Source: Streptomyces canus (lineage in GTDB: Bacteria; Actinomycetota; Actinomycetes; Streptomycetales; Streptomycetaceae). From it: a stretch of 64,000 nt of DNA. Of the stretch, positions 8,055-14,217 are shown one piece after another (within the stretch, counting starts at the first letter, position 1; each line of letters begins with the position of its first letter). Under the pieces are notes generated by a model, which saw only the letters and a program-made list of their open reading frames with translations, ran no database searches and was not told the origin of the DNA. Both the position numbers and the translations under genes were made by a program. The DNA lies in contig NZ_JAUSYQ010000002.1 in the NCBI RefSeq assembly GCF_030816965.1, positions 4,809,501 through 4,873,500 of the forward strand, read 5' to 3'.

Positions 8055-8912
8055 ATGGATCTACAGGGAGTCGGCGCCCTTGCGGCGGCAGCCGTCGCAG
8101 CGGTGGGCATACCGGCCGCGCTGCTCGTCGGCCGGTGGCAGATGCGTGCGGCCCTGCGGACTGCTGAGACGACTTACCGCGCAGCCCTCGACGCGGTCCG
8201 CGCCGACGCCGCGAACACGCACACACAATGGCAAAGAAGTGCACGAAGGGATGCATACGCCGCATTTCTCTCGACAGCCGGAGACCTGAAGACACGGTCT
8301 ATGCGGCTGCGTTACTTGAACCCTCGCGACGAGGAAGCACATGCGGCTCTGCTAGGTGAACTGGGCGAGTTCAACGTTGCTTTGAATTCACAGCTCCTCA
8401 TAATCAAACTCGAAGGACCTCCAGAAGTCGCTTCGAAAGCGGACTGGTACAGCACACAAGTCCACGCCTATGTGCGCCGCGAGAGGCGCTGCTACGAGGA
8501 GATTCGAGCGTGGACGAAGTTGCTCGATCTGGTCGCCGCACATGACCCCGAGCAGGAAGCTGCCAGGGCTCTCCAAGCAAGCCTCGAAGCACTGGAGAGG
8601 GCTGTCACCGAAAGCAACTTCTCCGGCAGTTATGAAATCGTCGAGATACACGACCACAACGGCGATGAGGATGTTCCAGAGCCGGTCACCACGGCATACC
8701 GGGTAGCCCAGAATGCCTACGCCGACCTACCGAGTGACACGTTCACAGAGAAGGACCATATTGCACTCTTCACCCGCTGCTTTTGGGACGAAGAGAGAAT
8801 CCCTATGCCGCAAGGCTCGCACTTCTACGCCTACATCATGCAGGCGGAGGCCAAATTCATCGCCTCTGCCAGGACGGCTCTGTCGCATTCCGATGTGATC
8901 ACAGACCAGTAG
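8055..8912 (+). CDS. membrane-anchored hypothetical cargo protein, plus strand
   Basis: 285 residues from ATG at 8055. No clear ribosome site precedes it, so the message may be leaderless. One transmembrane helix lies at about residues 5-27 (VGALAAAAVAAVGIPAALLV), followed by a long cytoplasmic helical region (WQMRAALRTAETTYRAAL, HTQWQRSARRDAYAAFLSTA). This resembles a common class of Streptomyces hypothetical proteins with an N-terminal anchor and coiled helices. Codon use is less GC-biased than in the flanking tail genes, and it runs against them. It separates the connector genes from the chaperone genes and looks like a moron. No enzymatic motif was recognised. Confidence 0.75.
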   Translation: MDLQGVGALAAAAVAAVGIPAALLVGRWQMRAALRTAETTYRAALDAVRADAANTHTQWQRSARRDAYAAFLSTAGDLKTRSMRLRYLNPRDEEAHAALLGELGEFNVALNSQLLIIKLEGPPEVASKADWYSTQVHAYVRRERRCYEEIRAWTKLLDLVAAHDPEQEAARALQASLEALERAVTESNFSGSYEIVEIHDHNGDEDVPEPVTTAYRVAQNAYADLPSDTFTEKDHIALFTRCFWDEERIPMPQGSHFYAYIMQAEAKFIASARTALSHSDVITDQ

Positions 8913-8928
8913 GGTCCGAAATCAGGTC

Positions 8929-9306
8929 CTAACGGCCCAGCCGCAACGCACGGGCAAGGAAGTTGTTCGGCCGCGTGCCTGGATGCCGGACGAGCCGTGT
9001 GAACACCACCTCGCCGCCGACCTCGAACCTCAACGCCTTTGCGCGGCGGGGACGGATCAGGTGCGGGCGGGTGCCGCTGAGGACGTAGTGCACTGCGGGG
9101 TGGTCGCACACGATGACGCCTTCTAGACCGCGCGGCCCCTCCTGGACCTTCCACGAGATGTACGAGCCCATCGACCCGGGCGCTTCTCCCTCGGCGATCC
9201 GCGCGACCCGCTCGGTGCGTGCGCTGATCCGCCGGTAGGCGATGCCGCCCCGGGCACGCAGGAGTCTCGCGATCCGGCCCGGCTCGATCCGTACCTCAAC
9301 ACTCAC
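8929..9306 (-). CDS. HK97 gp10-like tail completion protein
   Basis: 125 residues from GTG at 9306, with a strong GAGGAGG ribosome site. The start overlaps the end of the previous gene by 11 nt. The order of features fits the HK97 gp10 family: an N-terminal helix with RIARLLRARGGIAYRR, then ISARTERVARIAEGEAP, then VVCDHPAVHYVLSGTRPHLIRP-like beta strands and PGTRPNNFLARALR at the end. This family closes the head-tail interface. It is the last connector gene before the chaperones, separated only by the plus-strand cargo gene. Confidence 0.8.
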   Translation of the reverse strand: MSVEVRIEPGRIARLLRARGGIAYRRISARTERVARIAEGEAPGSMGSYISWKVQEGPRGLEGVIVCDHPAVHYVLSGTRPHLIRPRRAKALRFEVGGEVVFTRLVRHPGTRPNNFLARALRLGR

Positions 9307-9895
9307 AGCTGGGCACCTCCTCTGGGCACTTGCAGCCGGGCAGGGCGATCGTGACGCGCTGCTCGACGCCGACGCAGCCGCCCTGTGGGCCGAGGGTTTG
9401 CTGACGGCCGAGGATGTACGGCCGGCCGCGCCGCCGTCCTCGTCCTCCGGTGGCGGCGAGACAGCAGGTGATCGCGTTGAAGACGCCGACGGCATCGATG
9501 TGGGTGACACGGGCCGCCGCCTCAAGGTCCTCACATGAAGGCGGGCAGCCCTCTTCGGTTGGGCCGGGCGCGCACCGCAGCACCGTGACGACGAGCTCGA
9601 CCGCCGTCGACAGCGGCGGCGTGCAGCCGCGTACGTTCTGGGGCGTGTTGTCCTCGGCGGGGAAGTTCGTCGACCCGTACATGCGGGACAGGTTGACCGT
9701 GAGCTGGCCGCCGGCGTCGCCGGTGCACGGGTCGGCGCACTCGTCCCACGCGGGCAGGCCGGGGACGAGGCAGCGTCGGCAGGTCGGGCAGCCCGGATAG
9801 TCCTCGACCTGGGTCGCGAGGTCGTCCAGGGTGGCGCACACGCATTCGAGGAGGTCGGAGGCGGCCTCGTGGATGGCGAGCGGCAGGAGCGGCAC
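9296..9895 (-). CDS. cysteine-rich head-tail connector protein
   Basis: 199 residues from GTG at 9895 (AAGGGA upstream), in the connector cluster between the adaptor and the gp10-like gene. It contains 18 cysteines, including CPTCRRC and CKCPEEVPSCEC at the C-terminus. The helical N-terminus (HEAASDLLECVCATLDDLA) and the strands VTVLRCAP and RVTIALPGC suggest a neck or stopper-type protein. No family was recognised outright, so the role rests on gene order. The cysteine pairs could form disulfides in the released particle or bind metal during assembly. Confidence 0.65.
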   Translation of the reverse strand: MPLLPLAIHEAASDLLECVCATLDDLATQVEDYPGCPTCRRCLVPGLPAWDECADPCTGDAGGQLTVNLSRMYGSTNFPAEDNTPQNVRGCTPPLSTAVELVVTVLRCAPGPTEEGCPPSCEDLEAAARVTHIDAVGVFNAITCCLAATGGRGRRRGRPYILGRQQTLGPQGGCVGVEQRVTIALPGCKCPEEVPSCEC

Positions 9896-9906
9896 GGTGG
9901 TCCCTT

Positions 9907-10716
9907 CTACGGCCAGATCTGGAGGCGCGGACGCTTGAAGTCGGGGCTGAAGACCCGGCTCGGAGAGGTCTGCCGGTAGGGGTTCACGGCGTTCAGCCAC
10001 AGGTCGACCGCGGGGATGCCAGTCCGCATCTCCGAGTAGATGACCGTCGGATCCGCGAACTCGAGATCCACCCCCTGCCGGGACAGGCGGCTCAAGTTCT
10101 TGTTCGAGGCAACCTTGCAGCCGCAGCCGCCAGAGCAGTCCTTCACCAGGTGGCAGACCAGGGTGCTGAACGCGGTGATCGCCGCCTCGTCGAGCGGCAG
10201 GCCGATCCGGTAGGTGACGCAGAAGGTGTTCGGGGCGCCGCACGTTGCGGCCATGTCCTGGCAGTCGGGCCAACAGCCGCCGTCCGTACGCACCAGGAGG
10301 CCCGCCGAGTCGACGCGGTAGGCGTTCTGGGGCAGCGTGACGCCGTCGATCTCGACGGCCAGGACGTCGTGGACCGGGGCTTCCAGGCGCACTTCGCACA
10401 ACTCGCCGCACGAGCAGTCCGACTTGCAGCCGCAGACGCTGGCGTTCCGCCAGGCCCCGTCACGGCCGAGGTATGGGATCCACGGGCCGGCTGTCTGCCA
10501 GTTCACGGTCAGCGGGGAGGCGTCGAGGCAAGCCCGGCGGCACGGGCGCACCGTGTAGGGGCATGACGGGCCTACGCGTCGGCCGGACAACGCCCACAGG
10601 ATGAACGTCGCGACGGCGCGCTGCCGGTCGATGACGTCCTCGTCGACGCCCTCCGGGAGGTTGCAGCACACCGGGTCGAACGGCCACGGCTCGCAGGGGC
10701 CGATACGGAGCGGCAT
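9907..10716 (-). CDS. cysteine-rich head-to-tail adaptor
   Basis: 269 residues from ATG at 10716, with GGGAGG upstream. The N-terminal part (DEDVIDRQRAVATFILWALSG) is a helix typical of actinophage head-to-tail adaptors. The middle is a beta-rich domain (VHDVLAVEIDGVTLPQNAYRVD) and the C-terminus contains EMRTGIPAVDLWLNAVNPYR, which also recurs in such adaptors. There are about 19 cysteines, five of them clustered in VCGCKSDCSCGELCEV. It lies 3 nt after the Stealth-like gene and before the other connectors. Confidence 0.72.
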   Translation of the reverse strand: MPLRIGPCEPWPFDPVCCNLPEGVDEDVIDRQRAVATFILWALSGRRVGPSCPYTVRPCRRACLDASPLTVNWQTAGPWIPYLGRDGAWRNASVCGCKSDCSCGELCEVRLEAPVHDVLAVEIDGVTLPQNAYRVDSAGLLVRTDGGCWPDCQDMAATCGAPNTFCVTYRIGLPLDEAAITAFSTLVCHLVKDCSGGCGCKVASNKNLSRLSRQGVDLEFADPTVIYSEMRTGIPAVDLWLNAVNPYRQTSPSRVFSPDFKRPRLQIWP

Positions 10717-10719
10717 GGG

Positions 10720-11427
10720 TCAGCGCCTCCCACGCTTCTCGTACCGGCACGGGTCCGGGAACCGTTCGCGGATGAACCGGCCGACGGCGCCGTTGGTGAA
10801 GGAGTCCGGCATGGTCGACAGGAACGGGGAGGCGGGGTCGAACTGAGGGCCGCGGCGGGCGACCTTCACGTCCCGCATCGGTAGGCCGGTGACACCGTTC
10901 AACACCCCGTACACGGTGCGCTTGTGGACGTCGTGGCCCGGCGCGGCCTCCAGTGCCCGCAGCATGCCGTCCTTGTGCACGGGCAGCGGCACATGCAGCT
11001 CGAACGACGTCGGATCCTCGTAGCCCAGGCCGACGAGGAAGGCGTGCGTCTCCCGCATGGCCGCCACGTACGCGGAAGAGCGGGTGCCGTACTGGGCGAA
11101 CACCTCCCGTACCGGGCCGCGGTGGAGCACCGGGAACGGCGACGGCTGCGGGGCCATGACGAAGAAGTCGTCGTTCGCCCACAGGAACGGGTCCGAGACG
11201 TCCGGGTGTTCGCACGCCGCTCGCACCGCGGTGGTGGTGTTGACGTATGCGGGGGTGGTCCGCTGGTGCGTCGGGATGTGCCGGGTGCCGGCCGCCCACC
11301 ATGGCCGGTAGCCGACGATCCAGACATGCCGGTGCGGGAGGTGGGCCGCCCACGAACGCAGCGCGTACCGCAGCTGCTCGTTGTGGGCCCCCTCCCGCAC
11401 CGGAACGACGATGTCCGGCAGCTCCAT
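10720..11427 (-). CDS. Stealth-like sugar-phosphate transferase
   Basis: 235 residues. The ATG at 11427 overlaps the stop of the major tail gene (TAATG), so translation is probably coupled. An upstream GTG at 11454 lacks a better ribosome site. The motif LWANDDFFVM and the earlier IVVPVREGAHNEQLRYALRSW and HVWIVGYRP match the Stealth CR2-type fold of capsular polysaccharide phosphotransferases. The DD pair is the expected catalytic acid pair. A sugar transferase embedded between tail tube and connector genes, together with the GT4 protein at 14.2-16.2 kb, suggests modification of virion proteins or host surface sugars. The acceptor is unknown. Confidence 0.7.
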   Translation of the reverse strand: MELPDIVVPVREGAHNEQLRYALRSWAAHLPHRHVWIVGYRPWWAAGTRHIPTHQRTTPAYVNTTTAVRAACEHPDVSDPFLWANDDFFVMAPQPSPFPVLHRGPVREVFAQYGTRSSAYVAAMRETHAFLVGLGYEDPTSFELHVPLPVHKDGMLRALEAAPGHDVHKRTVYGVLNGVTGLPMRDVKVARRGPQFDPASPFLSTMPDSFTNGAVGRFIRERFPDPCRYEKRGRR

Positions 11428-12125
11428 TACGAAGCGAGAGACATCGAGTCGCACGTCACCGGCGTGTAGTCACACGACGGCTCCGGCGGCGCCACGGTCG
11501 TGAGGAAGGTACGCCGGTGGCAGGACGAGGACAGCGGGGTGAGCATCGGGCCCGGGGTGCCGGCCGCGTCGAGCGGCTGCACGTCGTACGGGCCGACACC
11601 CCACGAGCCGCCCGCCCGGGTGGAGCCGGTGATCTGGAGGGTGACGGCCTCCGACCCGATCTCCAGATCGCCGATGATCCCGTTGGTGACCCACGGCATC
11701 AGCCAGTACAGCCACTGGCCTTCGGCGCCGTCCGCGCACTCCTCGCCCAGGACCTCCGCCCACAGTTCCAGTGCGAAGCCGGTGTTGCACTGGATGGAGC
11801 ACGTGTCGAAGCCGATGGGCGTGCCGTCGTAGCCGAGGAACACCGGGTTGCCGGTGAGGATCTCGACCATCTCCGGGGACACGGAGAACACGTTGAGTTC
11901 CAGGTCCAGCCCGTTGAACGTCGGGCAGCCTCGCTTCGTCCCGCAAACCTTGCCGTTCGCGGCCTTGTAGGTGATGTCGTCGCCGTCGTCCGAGTTGACG
12001 TTCATGGCGAGGGAGCTGAAGCACTCGAAGACGAAGCCGTTGTCTTCGCCGCAGACCGGGTTACCGCACTGGTCGACCCTGGTGATCCGCATGACGTCGG
12101 CGTTGGCGATCAGGGGACAGGACAT
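11427..12125 (-). CDS. major tail tube protein
   Basis: 232 residues from ATG at 12125, with AGGAG upstream and leader element copy 6 28 nt away. The central segment ITYKAANGKVC, then FNGLDLELNVFSVSPEMVEIL and TGNPVFLGYDG, is the usual core of siphoviral major tail proteins. In these a beta-barrel is followed by a 'xDPE-LxLLTG'-like turn. The WLYWLMPWVTNGIIGDLEIG region matches their C-terminal strand. It has 12 cysteines, unusual for a tube protein. It is the first gene of its transcription unit, as fits a highly expressed product. Confidence 0.8.
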   Translation of the reverse strand: MSCPLIANADVMRITRVDQCGNPVCGEDNGFVFECFSSLAMNVNSDDGDDITYKAANGKVCGTKRGCPTFNGLDLELNVFSVSPEMVEILTGNPVFLGYDGTPIGFDTCSIQCNTGFALELWAEVLGEECADGAEGQWLYWLMPWVTNGIIGDLEIGSEAVTLQITGSTRAGGSWGVGPYDVQPLDAAGTPGPMLTPLSSSCHRRTFLTTVAPPEPSCDYTPVTCDSMSLAS

Positions 12126-12153
12126 GCCCAAGGACTCCTGACATCTCGCAGAA

Positions 12154-12173
12154 GTCCGGCCCACAACCAGCGA
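12154..12173 (-). promoter_or_regulatory. late leader element copy 6
   Basis: Minus-strand TCGCTGGTTGTGGGCCGGAC, two changes from the consensus, 28 nt before the ATG at 12125. A TAGACT box starts 14 nt upstream. Confidence 0.65.
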
Positions 12174-12406
12174 CTTAGCACAGTCTAAGACTTGTCCCGT
12201 ACCGCCTGACCAGCTCGGAGCAGCTGCGGCCCTCAAGCACTTGCGCCAGCGCATCGGGGCTGGGTACCCCATCCGATCCGTGGCTGGTGGCTCATTTCTG
12301 GGATGTGCCTTGCGATGAGGTCATGGAGCTTGGCCTACACGACAAGCACCGACTCGTTAGGGATAAAAGGAGTAAAGTATACACATAAACGTTCTAAGGA
12401 GCGGTT
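12174..12406. other. intergenic region with possible gene remnant and plus-strand promoter
   Basis: No intact gene. On the plus strand a short coding-like stretch is visible in one frame (DPWLVAHFWDVPCDEVMELG then LHDKHRLVRDKR, stop at about 12387), with a different frame looking coding just upstream. This may be a degraded C-terminus. Just before the next gene is an AT-rich patch containing TTAGGG and TATACA 15 nt apart, a weak promoter candidate for the plus-strand gene at 12407. Confidence 0.3.
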
Positions 12407-12748
12407 ATGGGACTCAGTCTTGGATTCGGCTTCGGGCCGATCCGCATGTCCATCCCGCTGTCAGGAGGGCGGAGGCGCAGGCGTCCAGCGAACACTGATT
12501 TTTTCGGACGCAAGATCCCTAAGCCGCCCCGGCGCAACCCGACCACCGGCCTGTTCCCCGGCGAGACCGTGGGATACCACCATGACGGGTGCGCCGAGAT
12601 GCACATGACTGAGGCACAGGCTCTTGAGTGTGTGAAATCCAAGCTCCCGCCCGGCGAGAAGCTTGAGTTCATGCACGACGACTGCACCATCCACCACCGG
12701 ACCCCGGGCGCAGCAGCTAGGTGCTACGGCACGAATTACCGGCGCTAG
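12407..12748 (+). CDS. small Cys/His-repeat hypothetical protein, plus strand
   Basis: 113 residues with a good AAGGAG ribosome site 7 nt before the ATG. The N-terminal half is basic and Pro-rich (GGRRRRRPANTDFFGRKIPK). The C-terminal half carries two copies of one motif, HHDGCAEMHMTEAQALEC and MHDDCTIHHRTPGAAARC, that is H-D-x-C-x(3)-H-x-T-x(3)-A-x-x-C. The conserved Cys and His positions suggest a duplicated metal-binding or disulfide knuckle. Its stop codon lies inside the left arm of a 27-bp inverted repeat. It runs against the tail operon. Function unknown. Confidence 0.7.
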   Translation: MGLSLGFGFGPIRMSIPLSGGRRRRRPANTDFFGRKIPKPPRRNPTTGLFPGETVGYHHDGCAEMHMTEAQALECVKSKLPPGEKLEFMHDDCTIHHRTPGAAARCYGTNYRR

Positions 12749-12771
12749 TGCCGCATCAGGCAACGTTCGCC
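12745..12771. repeat. 27-bp inverted repeat, left arm
   Basis: Perfect inverted match to 13190-13216. It starts CTAGTGCCGCATC and contains the stop codon of the 113-residue gene. The two arms enclose the small membrane protein gene at 12795-13205. Confidence 0.9.
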
Positions 12772-12794
12772 TTGATTGCGGCTACTCTTCCGGC

Positions 12795-13205
12795 GTGACC
12801 GACGAGAAGGGCAGGGGGGACGGCTCGATCCGGCGCAGGCCGTCAGACCTAGTGATGGCCACCGTTGTGCTGGAACTCGTCGGCCTCGCTTTGTGCGGAG
12901 CTATCGTCTTGGTGGCGTGGCCATTCGGGTGGCTGCCCGACTCTCACTACGTCGCTCTCATGACTGCCATGTTCGCGGCGAAGCCTGCGGGCGAGCTGTA
13001 CCGCGAAGGGCCACCGCGTCGGCTCGCTGCTGCTGCCGCCCTGCTCTCGTTGATTACGGCGGCACTGCTCGTTGCTGCAGCAGCGGACTGGGTCTTTCCG
13101 ACAGCGGCTGATCACGACCTTGATTTCCTCGCAGGCTTCCTTATCGGGACACCCGTCGGCGCGGCTGTATTTGCTTGGTTCTACAACAGGGCGAACGTTG
13201 CCTGA
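12795..13205 (+). CDS. small multi-spanning membrane protein, plus strand
   Basis: 136 residues from GTG at 12795. No ribosome site is seen, but TACTCT lies 6 nt upstream, as in a leaderless transcript. There are three or four hydrophobic helices: VMATVVLELVGLALCGAIVL, a shorter HYVALMTAMFAAKPAG, LAAAAALLSLITAALLVAAA, and FLAGFLIGTPVGAAVFAWFY. The loops are short and charged. The gene is exactly enclosed by a perfect 27-bp inverted repeat, with its TGA stop inside the right arm, suggesting the segment could invert or was acquired as a unit. No holin, permease or toxin family was recognised. Confidence 0.65.
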   Translation: MTDEKGRGDGSIRRRPSDLVMATVVLELVGLALCGAIVLVAWPFGWLPDSHYVALMTAMFAAKPAGELYREGPPRRLAAAAALLSLITAALLVAAAADWVFPTAADHDLDFLAGFLIGTPVGAAVFAWFYNRANVA

Positions 13206-13216
13206 TGCGGCACTAG
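13190..13216. repeat. 27-bp inverted repeat, right arm
   Basis: Perfect reverse complement of 12745-12771. It covers the last codons and TGA of the membrane protein gene. An IS-transposase remnant starts directly after it. Confidence 0.9.
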
Positions 13217-13350
13217 ACGGTGTCCTATGTGGTGATCGACGTGTATTCGAGGACCTCCGGGCAGCTCTTGCCGCCTCGGCGGCCTGCTCATTCGCCTCCT
13301 GGCGGCCTCACCACTGCACCGCCCGGGGCACGACGAGGTGATGCACGACC
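13217..13350 (+). pseudogene. DDE integrase/transposase remnant
   Basis: A short stretch translates as SYVVIDVYSR. This is the core of IS3/IS481-type integrases around the second catalytic Asp region (usually xxVIDxxSRxxVGW). It then loses similarity, and a fragment ending MHDLREAAD-stop follows at about 13340-13369. No start, no full catalytic triad and no terminal repeats are visible. It is a scar of an earlier insertion event next to the inverted-repeat cassette. Confidence 0.4.
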
Positions 13351-13384
13351 TGCGCGAAGCAGCCGATAGCCCGGGAGGGGCCGG

Positions 13385-13888
13385 TCAATCGCGGGGGTAG
13401 AACTCCAGCACCGCCGTACCGCCGTCCAGGGACTTCACGCGGAAGCCGAGCTCGTTCAGGCCGCCGGTGCCACCCTCGCCGACCGACGTGCTCAGGAACA
13501 TTCCGGAGCCCGAGGACTGGAGCACCACGGCGTCGTCCGTGATCTGCGTGATCCGGAGATCGCTGACGCCGAGCCGACTGTCAGTCTTGATGGTCATCGG
13601 CTTCGACACGGTGATCTCGCAGCGTCCGTCGAAGCAGGCGCCGACATCGGTCCCGTCGGCCGCGGCCGATCCGCTCGTGGGGGTACTCGTGGGAGAGGGC
13701 GAGGTCGGCGGCCGCTCCGACGCCGACGGCGCGCCCGCGTCGCTCGCACTCAACGACGTACGCGGGGACGACGGCTCCGCCCCCTCCCCGGAGCCGTCGT
13801 CCCGGCCGCCGTTCCCTCCGCAGCCGGAGAGAACCGCCATCAGAGCCAGCACTACGGCGACACCCGCCCGGCCCCTGCCAGTGGTCAT
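13385..13888 (-). CDS. secreted lipoprotein
   Basis: 167 residues. A lipoprotein signal peptide is clear: basic MTTGRGRAG, hydrophobic VAVVLALMAVL, and lipobox LSGC at about residues 20-23. A Ser/Pro/Thr-rich linker (to about residue 80) follows, then a small beta domain (CFDGRCEITVSKPMTIKTD to GGTAVLEFYPRD) with one possible disulfide (CFDGRC). This is a typical actinobacterial surface lipoprotein. In a prophage, such proteins can act in superinfection exclusion, but nothing here proves that. It lies between cargo genes and the glycosyltransferase, on the minus strand. Confidence 0.75.
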   Translation of the reverse strand: MTTGRGRAGVAVVLALMAVLSGCGGNGGRDDGSGEGAEPSSPRTSLSASDAGAPSASERPPTSPSPTSTPTSGSAAADGTDVGACFDGRCEITVSKPMTIKTDSRLGVSDLRITQITDDAVVLQSSGSGMFLSTSVGEGGTGGLNELGFRVKSLDGGTAVLEFYPRD

Positions 13889-14217
13889 CGGTCAACCCCT
13901 CAACTCGTACGCCTGCCTACGCTGTAGCCCCGGCGAGGGGGCCTGTCTTTTATACGGGCCCGTTTTGGGGAGGGGTCCCGTCGCGGGCGCGGGACCCTGG
14001 TGGGTGCCCTGTGTGCCAAGGAGCCCACGAACCTCCGAGGAGAACAGCGATGCCCCTCTCCACCAGCCTTGGCGCGCGGTGTCGCGCCCAGCATGCCCGG
14101 CACCTTGCACGCCCGTACGGTCGCCGGGGACCTTAAGAGACCCCGTAAACGATCTCCAACGAACTGGATGACCGGCTCTCACCAGCGCCTGCAGCCCGCA
14201 GACCGTGCAACCGTCCG
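13889..14217. other. intergenic region with hairpin
   Basis: No convincing gene. It holds a hairpin GGGTCCCG (13973-13980) / CGGGACCC (13990-13997) and, on the minus strand, a GTATAAAAG box (about 13945-13957) that could serve as the -10 for the lipoprotein gene. The rest shows nothing recognisable. Confidence 0.4.

Noticed and set aside
12189..12390. Small intact plus-strand gene upstream of 12407
   Set aside because: The coding-like stretch changes frame and has no start or ribosome site, so at most it is a remnant.
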